NCBI GenBank assembly: GCA_046341775.1 | Contig: JBKDQQ010000172.1 | Location: 1 to 40,117 of the forward strand | Direction of reading: 5' to 3' | DNA: 40,117 bases | Origin: SXXH01 sp041165735 | GTDB lineage: Bacteria > Planctomycetota > UBA1135 > GCA-002686595 | In this document: positions 31,628 to 39,768 of the stretch, in pieces | Position numbering within the stretch: position 1 is the first letter of the stretch | Layout: each line of letters starts with the position of its first letter | The notes under the pieces: generated by a model | What the model was told of the DNA's origin: nothing | Database searches by the model: none | The model's input: only the letters and a program-made list of their open reading frames with translations | Translations under genes and position numbers: made by a program

Positions 31628-34518
31628 CAGCGGATCTCCGTGCCGGCCACGAACGCGCGCAGCACGCTGGTGGCGGGCTCGAGCGGGGCTCCGTCGAGCA
31701 GCAGCACGTCGGCGTCCATGCCGGGCTGCAGCAGCCCGACCTTGTCGTCGATGGCGAGGATGCGCGCCGCGTCGGAGGTCAGCGCGCGCAAGGCCGCCGC
31801 GGGGCCCATGCCCTGCGACACCGCGTAGGCGGCCATCAGCGGCAGGTCCGCCGCGCCTTCCTCGGCCAGGCTGTGGAACGCGACCGGGATGCCGGCGGCG
31901 GCGAGCTGCTCGTAGCGGTTGATCGGCTCGAGGCCGCGCGTCGGATCGACGTATTGGATGCGCTGCGACAACAGCACGCCCGCCACGCGGCCCTGGATGC
32001 GATCGAGCACCTTCCACGCGTCCTCCGCGCCGACGAGCACCGGTTGGATGCCGTGCGCCTCGAAGGCGTCGACGCACGCGAGGATCTCGTCCTCGCGCTG
32101 CACCGCGACGAGGACCGCCGCTTCGCCCAGCATCGCGCGGCGCAGGGGCTCGAGCTCGGGATCGACCCCCGGCGCCTTGGGAGCGCCCTTGGGCTCGTCC
32201 TTCTTCTCCTCCTTCTCCTTGCGCTGCTCGGTGCGGCGCGCGACGAGGACCTCGGTGGCGGTCTGCGCCAACTCGACCTCGGCGGACTTCGCTCCCACGG
32301 AGACCTTCGCCTTCCACTTGCCGTCCTTGGCCTCGCCCTCGACGGCCACGGCGCCGGCCGCGCAGGCGCCGGCGAGCGGCGCCTTGTGGCCTTCGCGCGC
32401 GCCCGACACGGACACGAGGTCCGCCGAGACGAGGTCGCAACGCAGGCTGCCTTCGACCTTGCCGGCCTCTTCGACGAGCAGCAGGCGGATGCGCGCCTCG
32501 GCGCCATCCAGGGCGAGCTTGCCCTCCCACGCGCCGGTCACCGGCTTGGGAGGCTCCTCCTCGCCCTTCTTCTTCTTCTTGTCCTCCTTCTTGGGCTCTT
32601 CCTTCTTCTCGCCCTCGGCGGACTTGGCCTCGTCCTTCTTCTCCTCGCCGTCCTTCTTGGCCTCCTCCTTCTTCTTCTCGGGCAGGGGCGGCGGCGGCGG
32701 CTCGGCCTTCGGCGGCGTGTACGCCGCGAGCTTCTGCTCGTACTCGGACCACTTCTTGTCGTAGTCGGCGGCCTTCTTCAGCGTCTCGACGATGTTCCGG
32801 CCCGACTCGCGGCGATTGCCGGCGCTCCAGGACAGGCGCACAGCGCACGGGTCGTCCACCACCTGCACCGACAAGTCGTCGGCGGCGGGCTTGTACGCCA
32901 TGACCGGGATGCCGCCGCGCGAGCCGGAACGCGGCGTCAGGCCGACGGTCGTGACTCCGGCCATCGCCACCTTGCGGTCGACGAGGTCGCCGGGCTCGAC
33001 GACGCGCGCCAACGATTGGCGCGGCGCGGGACCGCGGTTCGATCCTTCGAGCCCGAGGTGCCCGAGCGCGTCGATCATGCCGGGCATGGCGGCCTTGCCG
33101 CGCACGACCATGGCTCCCGAGGGGCGGCCGACCTTGCGGCCGACTTCGACGATGCGACCGTCGCGCATCAGCAGTTCGCCCGGCGCGAGCACGGTCCCGT
33201 CGCCCACGTGCAGTTCGTCGACCGACAACACGATGGCGCCGCTCCGATAGCGCTCGCCAGGCTCGCGCGCCGCGTCGCGATCGGCGGCGGAGAAGGCCAG
33301 CTCGCCGTCGACCCACGTCGCCAACGCCGCCGACCCCGACTCCATCGGGTGGCCCGCGAACACCGCGACGTCGCCATCGAAGCCCGGCGCGAGGCGGCCG
33401 AGCCGCCGCCCGACGCCGAGCACCTCGGCCGCGTTGCGCGTCACGCCGAGCAGGGCGTCGTCCGCCGACAAGCCGCCGCGGCGCAGCAAGGTGGCCGCGA
33501 AGCGCGTGTCGTGCGCGCCCATCGAGGGCGCGGGCGCCAAGGCGACCTTGACGCCGCGACGCGCCAGCTCCGCCGCCGCGTCGTAGCGCCTCCAGTCGGC
33601 GGCTTCGTCCTTGCCCTGGTCGCGCGGCGCCGAGTTCGGCGCGTAGTCGGCCTCGACCACGACCGCGAGGCCGCTCTTGGCGATCTCGTCGGCCACGAGC
33701 GCGGCCTGGTTGGCGCCGTCGAGGATGATCGGCAGCCCGCTCTCGGCCGCGAAGGCGATCAACGCGCGGATCTCCTCGACGCTGTCGGCGCCGATGCGCC
33801 ACGGAGTCTTGCGCTCGAGGACCTCGACCAGCCCGGCGCGCAGGTCCGGGCCGTACTCGGCCTCGAGTCGCGCCACGTCCTCGCCCTTGCCGAGCCGCAC
33901 GAGTTCCTGGAGGGCGACGATCGCTCCCATCAGCGACTTCGGCAGTTGCGCCTGCTCCATGCCGAGGCCCACGTCGATCGTGGCGGGGATGGGCGGTTCC
34001 CACCAACCGCGCACCGAACGCGCCTCGGCCGTGATGGTGCCGTGCACCGCCGCGGACTCGGAGACCACGCGCTCGGGTCCGATCGGACCGGCGAGCTTGA
34101 CCACCGCGCCGTGCCCGGCGACGAGGCGTCCGCGCGCCGGGGCGATGTAGGCGCTCGTGACGCCCTGCTGCAGGGCGAAGTAGTGGCTCTCGTGCTGGTC
34201 GAAGCCTTCGACCGCCTTGACGAGCAGATCGGCGGTGCGGCCGCTGCCCTGGCCGGAGCCGTAGGCCGAATCCGCGGCGACGAGGCCCGGGACGATGACC
34301 GCCTCGGGGCCGTAGTCGACCACGCGCAGGCCGGCGGGCACGGCGACGTCCTTGCCCACCGCGACGATCTTGCCGTCGACGACCACGACGACGGCGCCGC
34401 CCGTGTGGACGGCCCCGTCGCTCGTGTGGATGGTGCCGGCGCGCAGCGCCACCGAACCGCCCGCGCACAGCGGGGCGGCGCAGAGCGCCGACGCGGCGAG
34501 TTGCAGGAGGAAGCGCAT
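31627..34518 (-). CDS. Tandem amidohydrolase-fold fusion with inserted charged linker and beta domain (operon gene 5)
   Basis: A 963-residue secreted protein (signal peptide to about residue 20) holding two amidohydrolase-fold modules. Module 1 (about 21-430) ends in LGRLAPGFDGDVAVFAGHPM; module 2 (about 440-963) opens IVLSVDELHVGDGTVLAPGE and ends in KVGLLQPGMDADVLLLDGAP. Neither keeps the HxH: module 1 reads GLVAADSAYG, module 2 GMIDALGHLG (second His only). Module 2 is interrupted by about 85 Lys/Glu/Pro-rich residues (about 580-663) and then a roughly 105-residue beta-rich domain starting VTGAWEGKLALDGAEARIRL. A binding or structural role is more likely than hydrolysis. It starts four bases after the previous gene. 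Confidence 0.82.
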   Translation of the reverse strand: MRFLLQLAASALCAAPLCAGGSVALRAGTIHTSDGAVHTGGAVVVVVDGKIVAVGKDVAVPAGLRVVDYGPEAVIVPGLVAADSAYGSGQGSGRTADLLVKAVEGFDQHESHYFALQQGVTSAYIAPARGRLVAGHGAVVKLAGPIGPERVVSESAAVHGTITAEARSVRGWWEPPIPATIDVGLGMEQAQLPKSLMGAIVALQELVRLGKGEDVARLEAEYGPDLRAGLVEVLERKTPWRIGADSVEEIRALIAFAAESGLPIILDGANQAALVADEIAKSGLAVVVEADYAPNSAPRDQGKDEAADWRRYDAAAELARRGVKVALAPAPSMGAHDTRFAATLLRRGGLSADDALLGVTRNAAEVLGVGRRLGRLAPGFDGDVAVFAGHPMESGSAALATWVDGELAFSAADRDAAREPGERYRSGAIVLSVDELHVGDGTVLAPGELLMRDGRIVEVGRKVGRPSGAMVVRGKAAMPGMIDALGHLGLEGSNRGPAPRQSLARVVEPGDLVDRKVAMAGVTTVGLTPRSGSRGGIPVMAYKPAADDLSVQVVDDPCAVRLSWSAGNRRESGRNIVETLKKAADYDKKWSEYEQKLAAYTPPKAEPPPPPLPEKKKEEAKKDGEEKKDEAKSAEGEKKEEPKKEDKKKKKGEEEPPKPVTGAWEGKLALDGAEARIRLLLVEEAGKVEGSLRCDLVSADLVSVSGAREGHKAPLAGACAAGAVAVEGEAKDGKWKAKVSVGAKSAEVELAQTATEVLVARRTEQRKEKEEKKDEPKGAPKAPGVDPELEPLRRAMLGEAAVLVAVQREDEILACVDAFEAHGIQPVLVGAEDAWKVLDRIQGRVAGVLLSQRIQYVDPTRGLEPINRYEQLAAAGIPVAFHSLAEEGAADLPLMAAYAVSQGMGPAAALRALTSDAARILAIDDKVGLLQPGMDADVLLLDGAPLEPATSVLRAFVAGTEIR

Positions 34519-34522
34519 CGCG

Positions 34523-35965
34523 TCAGTCCTTCTTCTCGGTCTTGTCGTTCTTGGCGGGCTTCTTCTGGCCGCTGTGCGGATCGACCTCCTCGTCGGGCAG
34601 GCCCTGCTGCGCGGCGCCGGGTTGCTCGACGCCTTCGAAGAGCTGCTTGGCGCGCGGGTCCTTGCTGCGGTCGTAGACCAGTTCGCCGTCGAGCACGACG
34701 TACTCGACGCGCGCGGTGGCGGAGAGCGGATCGCCGCTCGTCAGCACGACGTTGCCGTCGAAGCCGGGCGCGAGGCGGCCGACGCGCTTGCCGAGGCGCA
34801 GGATGTCGGCGGCGGTCGAGGTGACCGAGGCCAGCGCGGTCTCGCGATCCACGCCGTACGACACGCAGGTCGCCGCCTGGAACCACAGCGACTGCGCGGT
34901 CGAGTTCAGCGATTGCAGCGCGAAGCGCACCTTCTTCGCCGCGAACACCGAGGGGATGAAGGTCTCGTTCTCCTTGCCGGTGATCGGATCGCGTTCGGTC
35001 CAGGTCATGCCCGGCCCGAGCACCACCGGCACGCCGGCCTCGGCGATGGCGTCGACCGCCTTGAACGAGTCGCCGTCGAGCACGAGCACGGTGTTGGCGA
35101 GGAAGCCGTTGTGGCGCGCGACCTCGAGCGCGAGGTGCACGCTGGCGGCGCCGTCGCACTGCACGAAGGCCATCAGCTTGCCCTCGACCAGGCGCAGCAT
35201 GGGCTCCTGCTTCTTGTCGACCAGGCCGCGGCCGACGATCTCGAAGCCGGAGAGCTTCCACTTGGCGACGCCCTCCATGGCGCGGCCTTCCTTGTTCTCG
35301 GGCTTCTCGGGGTCGCGGCCCTGGAACAGCGCCTCGCGCTTGGCGGCGTCCTTGCCATCCTTCTCGTCCTGCATCAGCTTGGCGAGGTAGCGCTCGAGGT
35401 CGGTGAAGCTCTTCTTGAGCATCATCGCCTGCGTGGCGCGCGAGCGGCCCGCACGCGAACCCGAGACGATCTTGAGGCCGGCGTCGGGCTTGATGGTCAT
35501 GTCCTCGACCGTCATGCCGAAGGGACGCACCACGCGACCCTGCGCGCCGACCACGCATTGCGAGCCTTGCTGGATGTTCAAGGCGACGATGCCCTGGCGC
35601 AGCGAGTCCTCGAAGAAGAAGTTGATCGGGTCGATCGAGTCGCGCACGTCGAGGAACGGCGCGACCTCGATGTTCTCGTTCGGGCGGTCCATGCCGCGGT
35701 TCGTGTGGGCCTCGACGAACCCGGGGAAGGCCGTCAGCTCGGGATGGTCGAGCAGCTCGGAGTCCCAGCGCGTGGCGGCGCCGGCGGCGACCTCCTTGAT
35801 GCGGCCGTCCTCGATGACGATCACGCCGTCCTTGATCTCGGCGCCGTTCATCGTGATGACGCGGCCCGCCTTGATGGCGATCTTGCCGTCGCCGGCGAGC
35901 GCGTCGACGCTGAGGAGGGACAGGGCGGCGCAAGCGAAGGCGCCGGGCAGGATGTGTTGCTTCAT
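34523..35965 (-). CDS. Secreted amidohydrolase-fold protein with partial metal site (operon gene 4)
   Basis: A 480-residue protein with signal peptide MKQHILPGAFACAALSLLSV ... DALAG. Fold markers are IAIKAGRVITMNGAEIKDGV, IEDGRIKEVAAG and LGKRVGRLAPGFDGNVVLTS. The HxH strand reads GFVEAHTNRG, keeping the first His (H87) but with Asn at the second (N89); the strand-8 Asp motif is replaced by VRFALQSLNS. A charged insertion (about 200-235) and a Lys-rich C-terminal tail (GQKKPAKNDKTEKKD) are present. It is likely inactive or strongly altered. The gap to the preceding gene, 59 bases, is the longest in the operon. Confidence 0.8.
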   Translation of the reverse strand: MKQHILPGAFACAALSLLSVDALAGDGKIAIKAGRVITMNGAEIKDGVIVIEDGRIKEVAAGAATRWDSELLDHPELTAFPGFVEAHTNRGMDRPNENIEVAPFLDVRDSIDPINFFFEDSLRQGIVALNIQQGSQCVVGAQGRVVRPFGMTVEDMTIKPDAGLKIVSGSRAGRSRATQAMMLKKSFTDLERYLAKLMQDEKDGKDAAKREALFQGRDPEKPENKEGRAMEGVAKWKLSGFEIVGRGLVDKKQEPMLRLVEGKLMAFVQCDGAASVHLALEVARHNGFLANTVLVLDGDSFKAVDAIAEAGVPVVLGPGMTWTERDPITGKENETFIPSVFAAKKVRFALQSLNSTAQSLWFQAATCVSYGVDRETALASVTSTAADILRLGKRVGRLAPGFDGNVVLTSGDPLSATARVEYVVLDGELVYDRSKDPRAKQLFEGVEQPGAAQQGLPDEEVDPHSGQKKPAKNDKTEKKD

Positions 35966-36024
35966 CGGAAGGGATTGGTCGGGTGTGGTGTGCGTCGTCG
36001 TGTTCGGGGTCGGGGGAGCCGGGC

Positions 36025-37257
36025 TCAGTCGCGGCCGTCCCACACGAGCACGCCGTCGACGATGACGGCCACGACGCGCGAAGAGGGTTCGAAGGGTTCG
36101 CCGTTCCACAGCGCGAGGTCGGCGTCCTTGCCTTCCTCGAGGGCGCCCACGCGCGCATCCGCCCCCACCAGGCGCGCCGGCGTGGAGGTCACGGCCTTGA
36201 GCGCCTCGTCGAAGGGGAGGCCGCCCGACATGGCGGCGCCCGCCTGCACGGCGAGGTTCGAGTCGTAGGAACCGGAGCCGTGCGCCGACAAGGCGAACAC
36301 GACGCCGGCCTTGCGCAGCTCCTCGGCCGCGTTGCGCGGCATCAGCGCGCCTTCGCGCGTGCGCCCCGTGGCGGTGAACGGCGGCAGCACGACGGGGATG
36401 CCGTTGCGCGCGAGGAGCTGCGGCTCCTTCCAGGCCTCGGCGGCGGCGTCGATCACGACGCGCGGCTTGTCGAGGCCCTGCGAACGGAACAGCTCCTTCT
36501 GCTTGACCTCTTCGACCGCGTAGACCGTGGTGCGGATGTCCTGCGTGGTCCACGCGGCGATCGAGAGCACGAGTTCGCCCTTCAAGGCCTTGGACAGCGT
36601 CTCGCGCTCGCCGCCCTCGTTCTGGCCCAGCGCCGTCTTGTGGAAGGCGCTGCGCCATTCCCACTCGACGCCCATGCGCGTGGTGGGACGGCGCGCGTAG
36701 AAGTCGGTCGGCCGGCCGAAGGCGGGCGAGTTGCGCTGGCTGGGTTGCTGGCCCATGGCGCCCCGCAGCACCGAGTCCTTGCGCACCGTGCGCGCGGCGA
36801 TCGAGTCCGCGCCGGCGGTCTTGACCACCTGCGAGAGTCCGCCGACCACGTTCTGGTCGAGCGGCGTCGCCAGCACGGTGGTCACGCCCGACTTGACCAG
36901 GCGGTCCCATTCGAGGCCCCACGGATCGAGCGCCTCGCTGTTCGACAGGCGCGCCGTGACTTCGTCGCTCTGCTCGACGCTCCACAGGATGGCGCCGGCG
37001 CGCGCGCCGAGGTCGACGAGCCCGGGCGTGATCGCGAAGACCTCCTCGGATCCGCCGCCGGAGACCGAGCCGATCTTGCCGTCGGAGATGGAGACCACGC
37101 CGCCCTCGAGCACCTTGCCCGTACCGGTGTAGACCTTCTTGGCGGAGACGGAAGAGACCTTCTCGCCGACCTTGCCCTTGCCGGCGTGGGCGGGCGCGAC
37201 GCACAGGAAGGCCGCGGCGAACGCGGCCACAGTCAGGTTTGCTTGACGCAAGTTCAT
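36025..37257 (-). CDS. Secreted amidohydrolase-fold protein, metal site lost (operon gene 3)
   Basis: A 410-residue protein starting MNLRQANLTVAAFAAAFLCV with a signal peptide cleaved near APAHA/G. The fold is shown by VSAKKVYTGTGKVLEGGVVS, SDGKIGSVSGG and the ending VGALEEGKDADLALWNGEPF ... VIVDGVLVWDGRD. The HxH strand reads GLVDLGARAG (G84, R86), and strand 8 reads VFALSAHGSGSYDSN rather than TDAP. No charged insertion here. The ATG overlaps the stop of the upstream gene (ATGA), which decides this start over longer upstream frames. Confidence 0.8.
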   Translation of the reverse strand: MNLRQANLTVAAFAAAFLCVAPAHAGKGKVGEKVSSVSAKKVYTGTGKVLEGGVVSISDGKIGSVSGGGSEEVFAITPGLVDLGARAGAILWSVEQSDEVTARLSNSEALDPWGLEWDRLVKSGVTTVLATPLDQNVVGGLSQVVKTAGADSIAARTVRKDSVLRGAMGQQPSQRNSPAFGRPTDFYARRPTTRMGVEWEWRSAFHKTALGQNEGGERETLSKALKGELVLSIAAWTTQDIRTTVYAVEEVKQKELFRSQGLDKPRVVIDAAAEAWKEPQLLARNGIPVVLPPFTATGRTREGALMPRNAAEELRKAGVVFALSAHGSGSYDSNLAVQAGAAMSGGLPFDEALKAVTSTPARLVGADARVGALEEGKDADLALWNGEPFEPSSRVVAVIVDGVLVWDGRD

Positions 37258-38321
37258 CGGGCCGCTCCGTGCACAAGTGCGCCTTCGATCCAGACCGCCT
37301 TCGGGGCGCTGGACAACTCGAGGGGATCGCCGCTCCACAAGACGAGGTCGGCGTCGAAGCCCGCCTTGACCATGCCCGCGCGCTCGGACAAGCCGGCGAT
37401 GGAGGCCGCGGTCTTCGTCAGGCCGTCGTGCGCCGCCTGGCGCGGCATGCCGTGGCGCACGGCCAGCGCGGCCACGAGGCGCAGGTTCTGCGACGGATCG
37501 CGCGGCGCGTCGAGGCCGAAGCCGAAGGGCACGCCCGCCTTGGCCAGCTCGGCCGTGGCCAGCGCCTCGCGCCGCGGCTCGCCGGCGCCACCGGCCGCCA
37601 CGACGACCGCCAGCTTGGACTCGGCGATCTCCTGGGCCAGTTCGCCGGCCAGCGGCGCGCCCGACAGCGCGCCCGTCAACTTGCGCTCGCGCGCGAAGTC
37701 GATCGCGCGACGCAGCTCGGGCTTGGACTGCACCTCGAACAGGATCGGCAACTGGCCGCGCTTGGCGGCCAGCAGCGCGCCCTCGGGCTTGGCGAAGAGC
37801 TCCGCCAGCATCTCGCCCTGGCGGGCGTAGGAGGTCGGCTCGCGGTTGGCCGACAAGGCGCTGGCGCCGAAGACCACCGACAAGTGCGCGCGTTCCGACA
37901 CGAGCGCGCCGGTGGTCTTCGCCACCGCCGTGGCCCCGGGCAGGAGCTTCGCCGCGTCGGGCGCGACGACGACCGCGGTGATCCCCTGCGCGCGCAGGCC
38001 GGCGAAGGCCGGATCGTCGCGACGCAAGGCGTGCGCCACGCGCGCCTCGGGCAGCGCGGCGCGCGTCGGATCGAGCGCGGCTCCGGCCACGCCCACCTGG
38101 GCCCGCAGGGCCACCAGGCCCGCTGTCAATTGGCCTTGACACTCGACGACCTGCACGCCCTCGTCGAGGTCGAGCTTGGCGCCCACCTCCACGATGCGGC
38201 CGTCGCGCACCAGCACCATGCCCTTGTCGATGGAGTTGGATCCGTCGATCCACACCTTGTCGGCGCGCAACGCGACATCGCCGCCGCCGAGCGCGAGGAC
38301 CAGGAAAGTCGCCAGCATCAT
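37254..38321 (-). CDS. Short secreted amidohydrolase-fold protein, metal site lost (operon gene 2)
   Basis: At 355 residues this is the smallest member of the cluster. The start MMLATFLVLALGGGDVALRA gives a short signal peptide; the second ATG (38318) could be used instead. DKVWIDGSNSIDKGMVLVRD and DGRIVEVGAKLDL form the beta sandwich, and AGMVKAGFDADLVLWSGDPL closes the protein. The HxH strand reads GLVALRAQVG (R73, Q75). The strand-8 Asp is retained in FGFGLDAPRD (D271), a relic of the active site. Start is 13 bases after the first gene of the operon; the stop overlaps the next ATG. Confidence 0.78.
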   Translation of the reverse strand: MMLATFLVLALGGGDVALRADKVWIDGSNSIDKGMVLVRDGRIVEVGAKLDLDEGVQVVECQGQLTAGLVALRAQVGVAGAALDPTRAALPEARVAHALRRDDPAFAGLRAQGITAVVVAPDAAKLLPGATAVAKTTGALVSERAHLSVVFGASALSANREPTSYARQGEMLAELFAKPEGALLAAKRGQLPILFEVQSKPELRRAIDFARERKLTGALSGAPLAGELAQEIAESKLAVVVAAGGAGEPRREALATAELAKAGVPFGFGLDAPRDPSQNLRLVAALAVRHGMPRQAAHDGLTKTAASIAGLSERAGMVKAGFDADLVLWSGDPLELSSAPKAVWIEGALVHGAAR

Positions 38322-38334
38322 CGTCCCACCGTCC

Positions 38335-39768
38335 TCACTGCTTTTCCGGCGCGAGCACGACGCGACCGGCGGAGACCACGTACTCGGCCAAGGCGGCCGT
38401 CGACAACGGCTCGGCGCTCCACACCACGAGGTCGGCGTGCTTGCCGACCTCGACGGTGCCCATGCTGCGTTCGACGCCGAGCACCTCGGCGGCGTTGCTC
38501 GTCACGCCCGCCAGCGCGTCGACGCGCGGCAAGCCGTGGCCGGCGACCTGCGCCGCCAGCAGCGCGAGGTCGCGCGTCGCGTCGGGCGACATGCCGCCCG
38601 AGCCGATGGCGACCTTGACGCCGTCCTTCTGCAGGCGCGCGGCGAGCGACAGGTCGTGCGCGTCGTACTCGTCCGGCCGCCCCGACCCCATCGGCAGGGC
38701 GTTCACCAGCACCGCGACGCCGTGCTTGGCGAGGTGCTTGGCGTGGCGCGCCGATTCGGCGCCGCCCGCCACCACGAGCCGCAGGCGACCAGCATCCTCG
38801 AGGCCGCCGAGCAACGCGCGCAATTCCGCGTCGCGGTTGGCGTGCACGAGGAGCGGGATCGCGCCATCCGCCACGAGCGCCCAGGCCTCGGAGTCCTCGT
38901 CGAAGCGCGGATCGGCCGGCTTCTTGAAGTCCTCCTTGTACTTCTTCTCCTCGAAGGGCTTGCCCTTCTCCTTCGCCTCGGCTTCGGCCTTGTCGCGATC
39001 CTTCTTGGCTTTCTTGGCGTCCTTCTCGAGCTCGGCCTCCTTCTCGGAGACCTTCTTGCGCCATTCGGCGAGTTCGTGCTGGTACTCGTTCTTCGCGACC
39101 AGGTAGCCGCGTCCCGCGACGACCTGCGCCCAGAGGCGATCGACCATGTCGATGCGCTCGAAGACATCCATGCCGCGCTGCCCGGGCAGTTGGACGATCT
39201 CGCCGTCGACGAACTGGAATCCGCCCTGCGCGCCCGGGCCGAGGCCCACCGTCGCCCACATGACGGCGTCGCGCGCCACGAAGCGCTGCGTGTCGTCGAG
39301 GCCTTCGGCGAGGCGCACCACGGCGCCCACGCCGCCGACGCGCGCCGCGAGCCCCGCTTGCGCCCTCACCGCCACCACGCCCGCGCGCAATGCTTCGCGC
39401 CGCAGGTGCGGTTGCAGCCACGGATCGACCGCGTCCGCCGAACGGGTGGCCGGCGTGACGCTGCCGTCGGAGACCGACTCGGGGTCGACGCCCAAGGTGC
39501 TCCACGCGTCGATCAGGCCGGCGGACACCCACTTGCCGCGCACTTCCTGCGCGCCGGGCAAGGGTTGGAGGTCGACGCCGACCGCCACGATGCGGCCGTT
39601 CTTCACGGAAACTTGGGCGTTCTCCAGCACGACGCCCGGCTTGACGATCAGGTGCTCGGCGCGGATCAGCAGCGCATCGCCTTGCGCCGGCTCCTGCGCC
39701 CACAACGAAGCCGGCAAGCCGACGCCGGCGACGAGCGCCGCGGCCAACCAGGCACGGGGGTGGTGCAT
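38335..39768 (-). CDS. Secreted amidohydrolase-fold protein with coiled charged insertion, metal site lost (operon gene 1)
   Basis: A 477-residue protein and the first gene of the operon. The start at 39768 (MHHPRAWLAAALVAGVGLPA) gives a clean signal peptide cleaved near LWA/QEP; an in-frame ATG at 39801 would put charged residues before it. Fold markers are LLIRAEHLIVKPGVVLENAQ, VKNGRIVAVGVDLQ and GTVEVGKHADLVVWSAEPLS. The HxH strand reads GLIDAWSTLG (W89, T91), and strand 8 reads VAIGSGGMSPDATRD. Residues about 235-290 form a Lys/Glu-rich, coiled-coil-like insertion (KVSEKEAELEKDAKKAKKDR and following). It is probably not an active amidohydrolase. Confidence 0.8.
   Translation of the reverse strand: MHHPRAWLAAALVAGVGLPASLWAQEPAQGDALLIRAEHLIVKPGVVLENAQVSVKNGRIVAVGVDLQPLPGAQEVRGKWVSAGLIDAWSTLGVDPESVSDGSVTPATRSADAVDPWLQPHLRREALRAGVVAVRAQAGLAARVGGVGAVVRLAEGLDDTQRFVARDAVMWATVGLGPGAQGGFQFVDGEIVQLPGQRGMDVFERIDMVDRLWAQVVAGRGYLVAKNEYQHELAEWRKKVSEKEAELEKDAKKAKKDRDKAEAEAKEKGKPFEEKKYKEDFKKPADPRFDEDSEAWALVADGAIPLLVHANRDAELRALLGGLEDAGRLRLVVAGGAESARHAKHLAKHGVAVLVNALPMGSGRPDEYDAHDLSLAARLQKDGVKVAIGSGGMSPDATRDLALLAAQVAGHGLPRVDALAGVTSNAAEVLGVERSMGTVEVGKHADLVVWSAEPLSTAALAEYVVSAGRVVLAPEKQ

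Noticed and set aside
24893..39768. Loss of HxH in the amidohydrolase paralogs explained by frameshifts or sequencing errors
   Set aside because: All eight degenerate modules have uninterrupted frames, conserved flanking fold motifs on both sides of the changed strand, and different substitutions in each copy. Genuine divergence is more likely.
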